DNA from: Photobacterium lipolyticum
Lineage (GTDB): Bacteria; Pseudomonadota; Gammaproteobacteria; Enterobacterales; Vibrionaceae
Direction: 5' to 3'
Assembly: GCF_003026475.1 (NCBI RefSeq)
Contig: NZ_PYMC01000006.1
Span: 1 to 64,000, forward strand
DNA length: 64,000 nucleotides
Within the stretch, counting starts at the first letter, position 1. Each line of letters starts with the position of its first letter. Under the pieces are notes generated by a model, which was not told the DNA's origin, ran no database searches, and saw only the letters and a program-made list of their open reading frames with translations. Position numbers and translations under genes: made by a program. Below are positions 45,332 through 54,877 of the stretch, one piece after another.

Positions 45332-47026
45332 TTACTCCTCCCACTGGATCAGTTTGTCTTTCGGCCAGTTGGCACCCAGATCGTGGTATTTTTTCTCTAA
45401 GATATGACGTTTGATCTTAAGGGTTGGGGTGAGTATGCCATTCTCGACACTCCATGGTTCTTTCACCATCAGTACTCCTTTGATCTTCGCATGGGATTCC
45501 AGTTCACTATTAATGGTTTCGATCACTCTGTGAACCTTGTGTTCATAACGGGCTGGGTCAAAGTGAGGGAACTCATGTGGGATCGCCAATAAGATTGGGG
45601 AAGGTAGACCAGAGCCTATCACACACATTGTTTCAATGTTGCTCAGTTCGAATAAGCGTTTTTCAATGGGTACAGGGGCGACAAACTTACCTTTCGCCGT
45701 CTTGAAGTTGTCATTTATACGACCTTGAATGGTGAGGTAGCCGTCTTCGTCAAGGGAACCAATATCACCGGTATGCAACCAGCCATCTTCATCGAAGATT
45801 TCCTTGGTCGCTTCTTCATTTTTGTAATAGCCAGAAAACAGGCCGAGACTGCGAACAAGGATCTCGTCATTAGAGGCGATTTTGATCTCGACCCCAGGAC
45901 CGGCATTGCCGACTGTGCCAACTTTGTCACTGCGGAATGGGTGGTTTATGGTGCTGTAAGCAAAATTCTCGGTCAGTCCCCAGGCTTCGGTGATATTCAG
46001 GCCGATGCTTTCATACCAGCGTAATAGGGCTGACGATACAGGAGCCGAGCCGCACCCGAGCATACGTGCTTTATCCAAGCCTAAACCTTTAGCGAGCTTG
46101 CGCTTGATAACGCCGGCAATGAACGGGATCTTAAGCAGAATATTCAGTCTGGCTTGAGGTAGCTTATCTAAGATACGCTGCTGGAACAGGGTCCACAGTC
46201 GAGGAACTGAGATAAAGAGGGTGGGTCGGTACATTTTGACATCTTCGATAAAGGTATCGAGCGATTCAGGGAAGGCAACCTGAATCCCCGCCATTACTGA
46301 TGTACCTAGGACATAAACGCGTTCAGTAATATGGGCTAAAGGCAGGTAAGAAAATAGTCGCTCCCTATCTTGCATGCCGATATGGTCAACCAGGCGTTGT
46401 GTCGTCCAGGCAAATGAACCGTAAGTAAGCATCGCCCCTTTAGGCAAGCCAGATGTACCTGACGTATAAACAATGGACATCAGCTCATCTTGAGCATGTT
46501 TTGGACGCTCTTCACTTGGAGGGGTTTCAGAGACGAGCGTATTAAACTTGTGGGTACACTCCGGGGTTCCGGGATAGGAGAAAGCAATCGTTGGCAGGCC
46601 GGGATATTTAGCCAAGACGGACTCAACCGCTTTCGTGTCGTCGAGTTTACCTATAATGAGTACTTTAGATCCACTATGCGTGGTGCAGTGTTCGATCGTA
46701 TCAGGGCCTGCTGTTGGAAAGATGGGAACACTGATATAACTACCCAGCATTAGTGCAAAGTCTGTAATAAACCATTCAGCACAGTTTTTTGACATTAATG
46801 CTACTCGATCGCCGGGTTGGATACCCATGCTGCGTAGAGCGCTAACAAGGCGAAGTGCTTTATCGGCTACGTCGGCATAAGTGAAATCAACGAATTTCCT
46901 ATCAATAATTTGTCGCAGATAGACTTCATTCGGACGTTCTTTGGCCCATTTTAAAATCATCTCATGAGGTAAGGGTTGAGCCATAAGTGTTTCTCTTAAG
47001 CGTTCCGTGGGCAGAGGTAAAGTCAT
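45332..47026 (-). CDS. Long-chain acyl-CoA synthetase (AMP-forming, FadD-like)
   Basis: A 564-residue adenylate-forming enzyme that should join a fatty acid to CoA through an acyl-AMP. The P-loop is YTSGTSGLPKGAML; further hallmarks are AWGLTENF, GWLHTGDIGSLDEDGY and GRINDNFKTAKGKFVAP. The pattern fits bacterial long-chain acyl-CoA synthetases more than acetyl-CoA synthetases. No membrane helix is evident. It is monocistronic with a terminator directly downstream, and the start is ATG 47026. Substrate chain length is inferred. Confidence 0.88.
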   Translation of the reverse strand: MTLPLPTERLRETLMAQPLPHEMILKWAKERPNEVYLRQIIDRKFVDFTYADVADKALRLVSALRSMGIQPGDRVALMSKNCAEWFITDFALMLGSYISVPIFPTAGPDTIEHCTTHSGSKVLIIGKLDDTKAVESVLAKYPGLPTIAFSYPGTPECTHKFNTLVSETPPSEERPKHAQDELMSIVYTSGTSGLPKGAMLTYGSFAWTTQRLVDHIGMQDRERLFSYLPLAHITERVYVLGTSVMAGIQVAFPESLDTFIEDVKMYRPTLFISVPRLWTLFQQRILDKLPQARLNILLKIPFIAGVIKRKLAKGLGLDKARMLGCGSAPVSSALLRWYESIGLNITEAWGLTENFAYSTINHPFRSDKVGTVGNAGPGVEIKIASNDEILVRSLGLFSGYYKNEEATKEIFDEDGWLHTGDIGSLDEDGYLTIQGRINDNFKTAKGKFVAPVPIEKRLFELSNIETMCVIGSGLPSPILLAIPHEFPHFDPARYEHKVHRVIETINSELESHAKIKGVLMVKEPWSVENGILTPTLKIKRHILEKKYHDLGANWPKDKLIQWEE

Positions 47027-47578
47027 ATTAGTCCCATCCTTGTGGTGTTATTATGCTGTTAAAGTAAAGGCTCTAAGAGCTAGCTCGTCAAGTTTGAATT
47101 TTGACCATATTTCCTGCGATTAGCTGAAAAACACCTCGATCGTGTTGATGGTGTATTGCTACCTGTCTGATATGTAAAGATAAATCTAAACGATTGAATT
47201 GTTTTTTGTTTCTAATGACGAGCTTTAGAAATAATTGCATATGTTATTACTTTGTTATATATGGGTTGGGGTGGATGTGCTGCTGGTTTGTTATGATGTT
47301 CGTGTTATGGCCATTTAGTTCGTCTATCTCATTAATGATTCTGGGATACAATCGCACTTTTAGCGAAAGAAATGTCGTTTTTTATATTTGATGTTTCTTT
47401 TGTATTTTATTCAGCCATAACTTCTGGAAAAGGTGATAATAAACGAGTTAACGGAATCGCATTTTGTGATATTAGTTAGACCAGACTGACAATAAAACCG
47501 TTACATTAACTGTTCGAGCTATTCGCTTGAAAGTGACATTTTTTGATAAAAAAAATTAAAGACTAGAGTCAACTAATT
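47027..47578. other. Intergenic region upstream of the TetR gene
   Basis: These 550 bases between divergent genes contain a weak open frame at 47194-47391 of biased, Phe/Cys-rich content, which I do not accept as a gene. Otherwise I see only the presumed promoters. Confidence 0.55.
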
Positions 47579-48040
47579 ATGCCAAAGCGTAGTAAAGAAG
47601 ATACAGAGAAAACGATTCAGACGATCATGGACGCGGTCGTCGATCAGATACTAACGTTGGGTTATGACAAAATGTCATACACCACGTTAAGTAACCAGAC
47701 AGGGATTTCACGTACCGGTATCAGCCACCATTTCCCGAAAAAACAAGATTTCTCTAATGCGATAGATGGACGTTTTTTCTCTCTGTTTGTTGAGAAGTTA
47801 GAACTTGAACAAGGCCTTGATTCATTTGTAACCAGTTGGATTGAAGCCCTGAAAGATGAAAAATTCTGTGCCATATTACGCTTGTTGTTCCATCATATTG
47901 TGATAGCAGAAACGTCCCATGAATTTGCATCGCGTGGTATTGACCGCCTGTACAGGCTCTGCCAGGAGCGTTTCGGTGAAGACAGCGTAAAAGAGCTCGA
48001 GTGGTTGTTCGGTAAATCGTTAATAAGCCTTGCTTGTTAA
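47579..48040 (+). CDS. TetR-family transcriptional regulator (short)
   Basis: A 153-residue protein with an N-terminal helix-turn-helix (MSYTTLSNQTGISRTGISHHFPKK), as in TetR repressors. The ligand-binding part is about 40 residues shorter than usual. It stands upstream of the TolC/HlyD/ABC-2 genes on the same strand but is separated from them by a terminator and 360 bases. Local control of that efflux operon is a reasonable inference. The start is ATG 47579. Confidence 0.82.
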   Translation: MPKRSKEDTEKTIQTIMDAVVDQILTLGYDKMSYTTLSNQTGISRTGISHHFPKKQDFSNAIDGRFFSLFVEKLELEQGLDSFVTSWIEALKDEKFCAILRLLFHHIVIAETSHEFASRGIDRLYRLCQERFGEDSVKELEWLFGKSLISLAC

Positions 48041-48060
48041 GTTAGCAAAAGAACCATATG

Positions 48061-48090
48061 AAAACGGCCAGCATGATTGCAGGCCGTTTT
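48061..48090 (+). terminator. Terminator of the TetR gene
   Basis: The stem AAAACGGCC/GGCCGTTTT (48061-48069, 48082-48090) lies 21 bases past the stop and ends in TTTT. Confidence 0.85.
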
Positions 48091-48402
48091 CCCAAAGCCT
48101 TGCGCTTTGAATTTTCTGCCACAGATTGTTGCTTGATTGACTCGAATAATTTCCTGCCGCCAGGGTGATCATTTTTTTTTAGAAATGTCTTTTCCCTCAC
48201 TCTCCTTTCTAAATGCTTGTAAGCTATTGAAATATAAAAAAAGATTGCTACGTTGCAATTTCAACACGACGATTAATATGGTGGATATGGGGCTGAGCAC
48301 TATTTCTGCACTATTGTTAAGTTGAATTTTAGAGTTAAGACTCTAGAATGGCCTTGGATCAGCCAAAGACAAAGGGTTACTTGGGCATATAAGGGTTTAA
48401 CA
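48091..48402. other. Intergenic region, promoter side of the efflux operon
   Basis: About 310 bases with a run of T at about 48172-48180. No supported gene is seen; it should contain the efflux operon promoter and possibly a TetR operator, but I see no clear palindrome. Confidence 0.5.
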
Positions 48403-49833
48403 ATGAGAATAAAGCCACGAGTGGCAAAGCCGTTTCTTGCTGCTGTTTTAGTGTTATCACCGGGTCTTCATGCGGCACCGGTGACTTTCGCTGAAGCATG
48501 GCAGACGGTCGTTATGGGTAATGATGCATTAGCTGCAGAACGAGCCAGTGTTGAGCGAGCTGAGAACCTGCAAGATGCGGCCAGCGATCTCTATCTGCCG
48601 CAGCTGAGTGTTTCTGCTAACTATACGCGCTTGGATAAGCCGATAGAGATCGCCCCTTCGGATTTATTAGGCAGTATGCCTGCGGGCGGTGCGATTGCGG
48701 CTAACCCCAAATTGCAGCACTTATTGCATGCAGTAGGGATAAATCCTGCTGACTTAGATCGACAGTTCACCTCTCAGTTGACAGATCGCGATATCTTTAC
48801 CAGTTCGATTCGTGCTATATGGCCGATATTTACCGGCGGTCGAATTGATGCGGCGCAAGATATCGCCAAAGGACAGACAGAAGAAGCGAAGTACTTGCTG
48901 GCAATGAAGCAGCAGGCAAAATTTGAAGATTTATCCAAATTTTATTTTGGTGTCGTGTTAACTGAGCAGGTGTTGCAAACCCGTATCGATGTTGAGCAAG
49001 GGCTGCAGAAGCATTTAGATCATGCAAGGAAGATGGAGCAGCAAGGCCAGATAGCCAAAGTTGAGCGTCTGCAGGCTGAAGCCTCTTATGATAAAGCCCG
49101 TGTAGAGCGTCAAAAATCGGCGCGTGATCTGGAAATTGCTCAAGTTGCGTTAACCAAATTATTAAAACTGACTACTCCTGCGATGCCATCTTCTGGTCTG
49201 TTTACCAATGAATCCTTGCCGCCAATGACGGCATTTATTGATAAGACGCTGGCTGACTATCCTGGGTTACGTATTCTCGATGCCAAGAAAAAACAAGCGA
49301 ATGGTTTAATTGATGTCGAGCAGGGTAAGTATTATCCGGAAGTGTATTTGTATGGTAATTATAGCCTTCATGAAGACGATACCCTTGCCGCAAAAACAGC
49401 CCCAGACTGGGCGGTGGGTGTTGGCGTCAGCATTCCGCTTTTAGATCGTTCAGGCCGTTCAGGCAAAGTACAGGCTGCACATAGCGCGGTCAAACAGGTG
49501 AACTACCTGCGTGCCCAGGCCGAGCAGGATTTATCGGTACTGGTTGAGAAAACCTATCGAGAAGCGCGTCAGGCGCTGGAAGAGTACGAAGGGCTGGCCT
49601 CAAGCCTGACGCTGGCGCAAGAAAATGTTCGCTTGCGTGAAAAAGCCTTTAGCCAGGGGTTGTCTACATCACTTGATGTCGTTGACGCTGAAATGTTTCA
49701 GGCGGGTGTCAAAACCCAGCGACTGGCGGCTGCCTATCAATATGTGATTTCACTGTCGCGTTTGCTGGCGGTAAGCGGTGAGATGAACAGTTTCAATCAG
49801 TATCAACAATATCAAGGTCTAGAGGTTAAATAA
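48403..49833 (+). CDS. TolC-family outer-membrane efflux protein
   Basis: A 476-residue protein from ATG 48403, with AAGGG upstream; an in-frame start at 48322 would bury the signal peptide. The signal peptide ends near LHAAPVTF. Two TolC repeats are visible: FAEAWQTVVMGNDALAAERAS with YLPQLSVSANYTRL, and a second half with EQGKYYPEVYLYGNYSLHED and GVSIPLLDRSGRSGKV. The trimer forms an outer-membrane channel. Its stop overlaps the next start (TAATG). Confidence 0.92.
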   Translation: MRIKPRVAKPFLAAVLVLSPGLHAAPVTFAEAWQTVVMGNDALAAERASVERAENLQDAASDLYLPQLSVSANYTRLDKPIEIAPSDLLGSMPAGGAIAANPKLQHLLHAVGINPADLDRQFTSQLTDRDIFTSSIRAIWPIFTGGRIDAAQDIAKGQTEEAKYLLAMKQQAKFEDLSKFYFGVVLTEQVLQTRIDVEQGLQKHLDHARKMEQQGQIAKVERLQAEASYDKARVERQKSARDLEIAQVALTKLLKLTTPAMPSSGLFTNESLPPMTAFIDKTLADYPGLRILDAKKKQANGLIDVEQGKYYPEVYLYGNYSLHEDDTLAAKTAPDWAVGVGVSIPLLDRSGRSGKVQAAHSAVKQVNYLRAQAEQDLSVLVEKTYREARQALEEYEGLASSLTLAQENVRLREKAFSQGLSTSLDVVDAEMFQAGVKTQRLAAAYQYVISLSRLLAVSGEMNSFNQYQQYQGLEVK

Positions 49834-50807
49834 TGAGTAAGTTTAAGTCACTCGCTGTTGCTATTCCCGCGGCAGCGCTAGTCGGTTGGGTAGGTTATAC
49901 CTTCTGGCAGGCTTACCAGCCTCAGCCTGAGCGTATGCAAGGTCAGATTGAAGCTCAGCAATACAATGTTTCGTCGAAAGTACCGGGTCGTATTAATCAG
50001 GTACTGGTACGAAAAGGCGAGCAGGTCGAGCGTGGTCAACTGATTTTTACGCTGCTAAGCCCGGAGCTCGATGCCAAACTTGAGCAGGCTAAAGCAGGCG
50101 AACAAGCGGCTGGTGCCATGGCTGCACAAGCTGAAAAAGGCGCTCGAAGCCAGGAAATTGAAGCCGCACGCGATCAATGGCAGAAAGCCAAAGCGGCATC
50201 TTCTTTGATGGAGAAAACATACAAACGGGTTGATAACCTTTACAAAGATGGTGTGCTCGCTGAGCAGAAACGTGATGAAGCTTACACTCAGTGGCAAGCT
50301 GCCCGTTATACCGAACGTGCTGCTTATCAGATGTTCGGAATGGCGCAAGAAGGTGCCCGAGTGGAGACTAAGCGTGCCGCGAATGAAAAAGTGCGTATGG
50401 CGGCCGGGGCTGTTGCTGAGGTCGAAGCTTACGCGGCTGATACCAAAGTTGAAAGTTGGCACAACGGTGAGGTGACTCAGATCTTGCTGCATGATGGTGA
50501 GTTGGCGCCTCAAGGCTTTCCGGTTGTCAGTGTCATTGACATGAAAGATGCGTGGGCTGTTTTCCATGTCCGTGAAGACAAGTTAACTGCCTATAACCAG
50601 GGGGCAGAATTGAGCGTCTCTATTCCTGCTCTGGGTGATGAGCGCTATTCGTTCAAAGTGAGTCATGTTTCCGTGATGGGGGATTTTGCTACCTGGCGTG
50701 CAACCGATGCAGCGCAAGGCTTTGATATGCGAACCTTTGAAGTTGAAGCTCGTCCTTCGCTGCCCATTGACGGCCTGCGAGTCGGCATGAGTGTGATAGT
50801 AGAGTAG
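49833..50807 (+). CDS. HlyD-family membrane fusion protein
   Basis: A 324-residue periplasmic adaptor with an N-terminal anchor helix (residues 6-26), a lipoyl half (YNVSSKVPGRINQVLVRKGEQV), a coiled-coil hairpin, and the second half (GEVTQILLHDGELAPQGFPVVSVID) followed by a beta-barrel. It links the inner-membrane permeases to the TolC protein. It resembles the YbhG/YhiI adaptors of ABC-2 exporters by layout. Confidence 0.92.
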   Translation: MSKFKSLAVAIPAAALVGWVGYTFWQAYQPQPERMQGQIEAQQYNVSSKVPGRINQVLVRKGEQVERGQLIFTLLSPELDAKLEQAKAGEQAAGAMAAQAEKGARSQEIEAARDQWQKAKAASSLMEKTYKRVDNLYKDGVLAEQKRDEAYTQWQAARYTERAAYQMFGMAQEGARVETKRAANEKVRMAAGAVAEVEAYAADTKVESWHNGEVTQILLHDGELAPQGFPVVSVIDMKDAWAVFHVREDKLTAYNQGAELSVSIPALGDERYSFKVSHVSVMGDFATWRATDAAQGFDMRTFEVEARPSLPIDGLRVGMSVIVE

Positions 50808-50814
50808 AGATCCC

Positions 50815-52014
50815 ATGGCGTTAACTTCACAGCTCCAACGTGAGTGGCGAATACTGACATCTGATGGCTGGTTGAAAGCATTACTGTTCTGGCTCCCTGT
50901 TGTCTTGTTTGTCACGATTTGGGCCATTTTTTCTGCGGGTATCGCCCGGGATCTGGCGATCGGTATCGTTGATCTTGACCATAGCCGGATGTCTCGCGGA
51001 CTGGTGCGTTATTATGACGCCAGTCCGACGCTAGAGGTGACACAGCAGTTTAACTCAGTCACACAGGGCAGTCAGGCACTGCGAAATGGCGATATTTACG
51101 CGCTAGTAGTGATCCCTCATGAGCTAGAAAAAGAGACCATGCTAGGGCGAGTCCCGGATGTGACGGCGTTTTACAACAGTCAGTTCCTCTTGATTGGTAA
51201 GTTGATTAATTCTGCAATGAATCAGGCTCAAGGAACCTATACGGCAGCCATTGATACGGTGAAAAATATGGCTGATGGTGCACCGGTTCCACGTCAGGCT
51301 CTGGGGCAGGCGGTGCCGGTTCGCAGTCAGATCACGCCGTTGTTTAACAGTAACAGCCACTATGGCCAGTTTTTAGCATCGACAGCGATACCGGCGATCT
51401 GGCAGATTTTGATCGTGGCTACCACTGTACTTTCCATGGCCGCAGAGTTCCGCCAGCAGGGGATCCAACCTTGGCTGGCCGCTCATCCGGTACGAAATCT
51501 GTTCGCCAAATTAGCACCTTATACGGTCTTATTTTTGGTTCAGGGGGGGCTTTTCCTGTGGGGCTTGTATGGCTTACTGGAATGGCCAATGCGCGGTAGC
51601 TGGTTGATTTTAGTGTTTGCCCAGTTAACGATGGTGATTGCCTGCCAAAGTATGGGAGCACTTTTCTTCCTGCTGCCACTGGATGCAACTCGCGCAATGA
51701 GTTTAGTTGCCGGTTTCACGGCCCCGGCTTTTGCGTTCATGGGGATCACATTTCCAGTCAGTGATATGCCGCTTCTGGCGCAATTATGGCGAGCGATGTT
51801 GCCTGTGAGCCATTATATTGAAATTCAGATTCAGCAAGTGAACTACGGTGCGTCGTTGCTGGCGGTAATGCCTCATTTCGCAGCGCTGATGGGTTTCACT
51901 CTGGCGCTTGTTCCGGTGATGTTTAAAATACAGAAACTTGCACGCTCTGAAGCTCGAGACAGAATGCGAAGTGAGCCGGGAAGATCTGAACTTGAAACTG
52001 GAGATCTGAGATGA
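50815..52014 (+). CDS. ABC-2 type permease, first subunit
   Basis: A 399-residue inner-membrane protein with one N-terminal helix (about 22-42), a large periplasmic domain (DLAIGIVDLDHSRMSRGLVRYYDASP, a typical ABC-2 motif), and a cluster of five C-terminal helices. It should form a heterodimer with the next protein. Its stop overlaps the start of the next gene. No ATP-binding subunit is encoded nearby. Confidence 0.9.
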   Translation: MALTSQLQREWRILTSDGWLKALLFWLPVVLFVTIWAIFSAGIARDLAIGIVDLDHSRMSRGLVRYYDASPTLEVTQQFNSVTQGSQALRNGDIYALVVIPHELEKETMLGRVPDVTAFYNSQFLLIGKLINSAMNQAQGTYTAAIDTVKNMADGAPVPRQALGQAVPVRSQITPLFNSNSHYGQFLASTAIPAIWQILIVATTVLSMAAEFRQQGIQPWLAAHPVRNLFAKLAPYTVLFLVQGGLFLWGLYGLLEWPMRGSWLILVFAQLTMVIACQSMGALFFLLPLDATRAMSLVAGFTAPAFAFMGITFPVSDMPLLAQLWRAMLPVSHYIEIQIQQVNYGASLLAVMPHFAALMGFTLALVPVMFKIQKLARSEARDRMRSEPGRSELETGDLR

Positions 52015-53180
52015 ATTGGCGCGCATTATTTAAGTTCGAGCTGAATGCAGTATTCACCAACCCGGCACTGTTATTTACGGTATTTGGTGGGGTGATCATC
52101 TATTCGTTTTTGTATCCTCTCCCATACACTCAGCAACTGCCACGGGAACAGACTGTGGCAGTCGTCAATCTCGATAACAGTCAGTTGAGCCGGGAACTGG
52201 AACGCATGGTCGATGCGACGCCTCAGGTGAAGATCGCCCAGCATGCATATAGTATCGATCAGGCTAAGGCCCTCCTTATTAACGGTAAAGTGCAAGGTTT
52301 ACTGGTGATACCAGATAACTTTTACCGCGATTTATTATTGGGTAAAAGTCCGACCTTGGCTTATGCCGGTGATGCGGCTTATTTTCTGGTCTATGGCACC
52401 ATTGTGGAAGGGGTAGCGAAAGCGGGTGGTACGCTGGGAGCTAAAGCGAAGGTATCACGAATGGTCATGTCAGGGGATAATATTACGTTGGCCTCAGAGC
52501 AGTCTTCAGCCATGACGTTGAATATGCGACCGGTATTTAACCCGACCATGGGCTATATCAATTACGTTGTACCTTCGGTGTTCGTTTTGATCCTGCACCA
52601 GACGTTATTGATTGCCGTTGCTCTACTCGGGGGCGGACAGAATGAATACCGTCTGCAGGGGCTAACGGGATACTGGCTACGCTATCCTGGATGGCAGGTT
52701 ATGGTAGTGCGCGCAGCGTTGTTTGTACTGATGTACCTGCCGCTGGTGGCCTATTACTTTGGCTACAGCTTTTCAAGCAACCAAATTAACCGGCAGGCAT
52801 CGATATCAGATCTGGCCGCTATGACCATTCCCTTCCTGCTGGCAGTGATTTTCCTTGGAATAATCATTGGTCAATTGATCCCGCGACGTGAGTTGGCAAC
52901 CTTGATCGTCTTGCTCAGCTCTTTCCCGTTGATTTTCTCTGTCGGATTTATCTGGCCGGCATCAGCGATTCCGGCTCCTATTCATGCCTTGGCTCAGCTC
53001 GTGCCGTCAACGCCTGCAATTAACGGTTTCCTGAGGTTAAATCAGATGGGAGCCAGCTTTGATCAAGTGATTAATTGGTGGGGGCAACTATGGCTGCAGG
53101 TCTTGCTCTACGGCTCAATCGCTGCAGGCTTGATGTGCCGGGCTCAGCGTAGGTCAGAGCCGGTACGGTGTAGACTTTAA
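52011..53180 (+). CDS. ABC-2 type permease, second subunit
   Basis: A 389-residue paralogue of the preceding permease with the same plan: helix near 18-38, periplasmic domain (QTVAVVNLDNSQLSRELERMVDATP), then about five helices from residue 185. The ATGA overlap with the preceding gene suggests equal synthesis. It ends the operon before a strong terminator. The pair would extrude a drug or another hydrophobic compound if an ATPase is supplied from elsewhere. Confidence 0.9.
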   Translation: MNWRALFKFELNAVFTNPALLFTVFGGVIIYSFLYPLPYTQQLPREQTVAVVNLDNSQLSRELERMVDATPQVKIAQHAYSIDQAKALLINGKVQGLLVIPDNFYRDLLLGKSPTLAYAGDAAYFLVYGTIVEGVAKAGGTLGAKAKVSRMVMSGDNITLASEQSSAMTLNMRPVFNPTMGYINYVVPSVFVLILHQTLLIAVALLGGGQNEYRLQGLTGYWLRYPGWQVMVVRAALFVLMYLPLVAYYFGYSFSSNQINRQASISDLAAMTIPFLLAVIFLGIIIGQLIPRRELATLIVLLSSFPLIFSVGFIWPASAIPAPIHALAQLVPSTPAINGFLRLNQMGASFDQVINWWGQLWLQVLLYGSIAAGLMCRAQRRSEPVRCRL

Positions 53181-53192
53181 TGACAAACGGCT

Positions 53193-53237
53193 AAAAAAAG
53201 CGCCACTTTCTTTAATTAGAATCACTGGCGCTTTTTT
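53193..53237. terminator. Bidirectional terminator between efflux operon and creA
   Basis: The arms AAAAAAAGCGCCA and TGGCGCTTTTTT are separated by about 20 bases. It serves both convergent transcripts. Confidence 0.9.
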
Positions 53238-53272
53238 CTCGTCAGGCCTTTATGGCTTGCGTTGATATTGAA

Positions 53273-53767
53273 TTATTGTTGCTTCGCAGCCTGCTCGGCA
53301 GCCATCATGTCTGTCCACGCCTCTGAGCCGTAGAGTGGAACCGTTGAAAGTGAATGCTTATAGCTACCCTGAGTTTCCTTGGTAGAGTAGGACAGGTACA
53401 TCAAAGTCTTGCTATCTTTATCATAAATACGCCGAATTTTCAGGGTCTTAAACAAAATACTCTTTGAAGCTTTAAAAACCACTTCACCGTTTTTTGAGGT
53501 ATCGACGTTTTTCATCATATCCGTGGTGATAAAGCCGGTTTGTCGGCAAGCAATTCCCATATCAGAAGGGTCGGCTAAATCGAGATTTCCCTGAACATGA
53601 CTGATGTGACAGGTTACCCCCGGGATTTCCGGATCGGTGAAAGTCTGGATTTTAATATCTTTAGTGGTGAACATGCCTAAACTGACATCGCCCACTTCAT
53701 CATCTGAGCAACCAGCTAACAGGGCTGTTGCAGTCAGTAATCCCACAAATAATGGCGCTTTTTTCAT
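53273..53767 (-). CDS. creA: CreA-family protein with lipobox
   Basis: A 164-residue protein from ATG 53767, preceded by GGAG; an in-frame TTG at 53779 lies within that binding site. It carries a signal peptide with lipobox LLAGC, then the CreA pattern: GDVSLGMFTTKDIKIQ, DPEIPGVTCHIS, a Cys in DMGIACRQTG, and VYDKDSKTLMYLSYS-like (IYDKDSKTLMYLSYS). CreA is a conserved periplasmic protein of unknown role. Here it is probably lipidated. Confidence 0.88.
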   Translation of the reverse strand: MKKAPLFVGLLTATALLAGCSDDEVGDVSLGMFTTKDIKIQTFTDPEIPGVTCHISHVQGNLDLADPSDMGIACRQTGFITTDMMKNVDTSKNGEVVFKASKSILFKTLKIRRIYDKDSKTLMYLSYSTKETQGSYKHSLSTVPLYGSEAWTDMMAAEQAAKQQ

Positions 53768-53779
53768 TTGATTCTCCAA

Positions 53780-54220
53780 GTCGGTAAGGGGAGCGCTTAT
53801 ACTTTAAAAGCTTCTAGCATTCATTAGCTTATACTATTTTTGACAAGAAAAGGCGGGGGATTAGTCTTCATCCAGGTTAGCATATAACGATACTCGTTGC
53901 TCTGCCATGGTGAATTGCTGAAGGTGTTATTTACTAATCTGGCTGTCATATAGTAACTTCATAATCTGGCACCATATGCGGCTATCACTGAAGGTATCAT
54001 CACCAATTTAATATAAGCATCTGAAAATAAACTACTTATTCTGATATTAAATACAAGTGAGAATGTTTAAGCAGAGTGACGATGATATTATTTTTTGAGA
54101 AAAATAGTCATTTAAACTTTTCTTTAGCAAAAAATGCACATAGGATGATAATTACAGCACGTTATAAAGGCGACGTATTAGCGGAGTATTTTTACACATA
54201 GATAGAATCTGGAGGATAAG
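53780..54220. other. Intergenic region between creA and a small gene
   Basis: These 440 AT-rich bases between divergent genes hold no supported gene. The right edge carries the ribosome-binding site TGGAGG of the next gene. Confidence 0.6.
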
Positions 54221-54550
54221 ATGTCAAATATCATAGCTTTTCCAGTAAAAGAGCAGCCAAGAGAGCTAACGCCACTCGAACAAATTGTCGAGCAGGAGCT
54301 GCTGGATATCGGTGCCGACCATCAAATGGCAAGAGTGATCATTGAACGAATGGAAAAATTTTTATCACTTGCATCATTTGAGTTTGGGATGAGTATGAAG
54401 GTATCGAAAGAGTGTGTAGAAGAAATGCGTAAATCTGTATTCCCGGCAATTTCACAAATGGAAGTTAACATCAAAGATGCGATGGGCGAATTGCTGACGG
54501 AACGGGTACTTCACGAAATTCAGCTTTATCAATTAGAACAGCAAGCGTGA
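54221..54550 (+). CDS. Small cytoplasmic protein of unknown function
   Basis: A 109-residue protein, largely helical and acidic, beginning MSNIIAFPVKEQPRELTPLEQ. It has no signal or membrane segment. ATG 54221 follows GGAGGATAAG, a strong ribosome-binding site, and a rho-independent terminator closes it, so it is a well-formed single gene. I do not recognise the family. Confidence 0.72.
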   Translation: MSNIIAFPVKEQPRELTPLEQIVEQELLDIGADHQMARVIIERMEKFLSLASFEFGMSMKVSKECVEEMRKSVFPAISQMEVNIKDAMGELLTERVLHEIQLYQLEQQA

Positions 54551-54608
54551 TTAATTAGATAATCAGCATCAGCAACTAGAACATGACAATTATGGACATT
54601 TCAAACAG

Positions 54609-54643
54609 AAAACCGCTGCCCAAAAGTAGCGGTTTTCTCTTTT
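54609..54643 (+). terminator. Rho-independent terminator
   Basis: The stem AAAACCGCT/AGCGGTTTT (54609-54617, 54628-54636) is followed by CTCTTTT. It ends the preceding small gene. Confidence 0.88.
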
Positions 54644-54645
54644 GG

Positions 54646-54877
54646 CTAACAGATCCAGTAAGTAATCGTCACCAGTAAAACCCCGATCGAAATAATGAAG
54701 CAGGTGATGGCAATCCAAAAGGAATAGACGTCAGTCGAAACCAACAATTTGGTAATGCTGCCTGAATTGCTCTTTGGTTAAACTCTGTTCTTGTTCCCAG
54801 ATATCACTGATTTGAGTACCTGAGCCTTTATTTTGCTGAGTATCAAGTGAGGTATTGTTACTGCTCGTCAGCGGCAC
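54646..54877 (-). pseudogene. Possible frameshifted small membrane protein gene
   Basis: Two coding-like pieces follow the META gene on the same strand. One, in frame from about 54877 to TGA 54731, reads a hydrophilic stretch with TQISDIWEQEQSLTKEQF. The other, ending at TAG 54646, reads a single strong membrane helix (FWIAITCFIISIGVLLVTI) and has no ATG. A single-base change near 54735-54760 would join them into a tail-anchored protein of about 75 residues. Either this is a frameshifted gene or the helix piece is a separate microprotein with a TTG start. Confidence 0.35.

Noticed and set aside
47194-47391. 65-codon open frame upstream of the TetR gene
   Set aside because: The composition is Phe/Cys/Met-rich in a T-rich region, with a non-ATG start and no ribosome-binding site.
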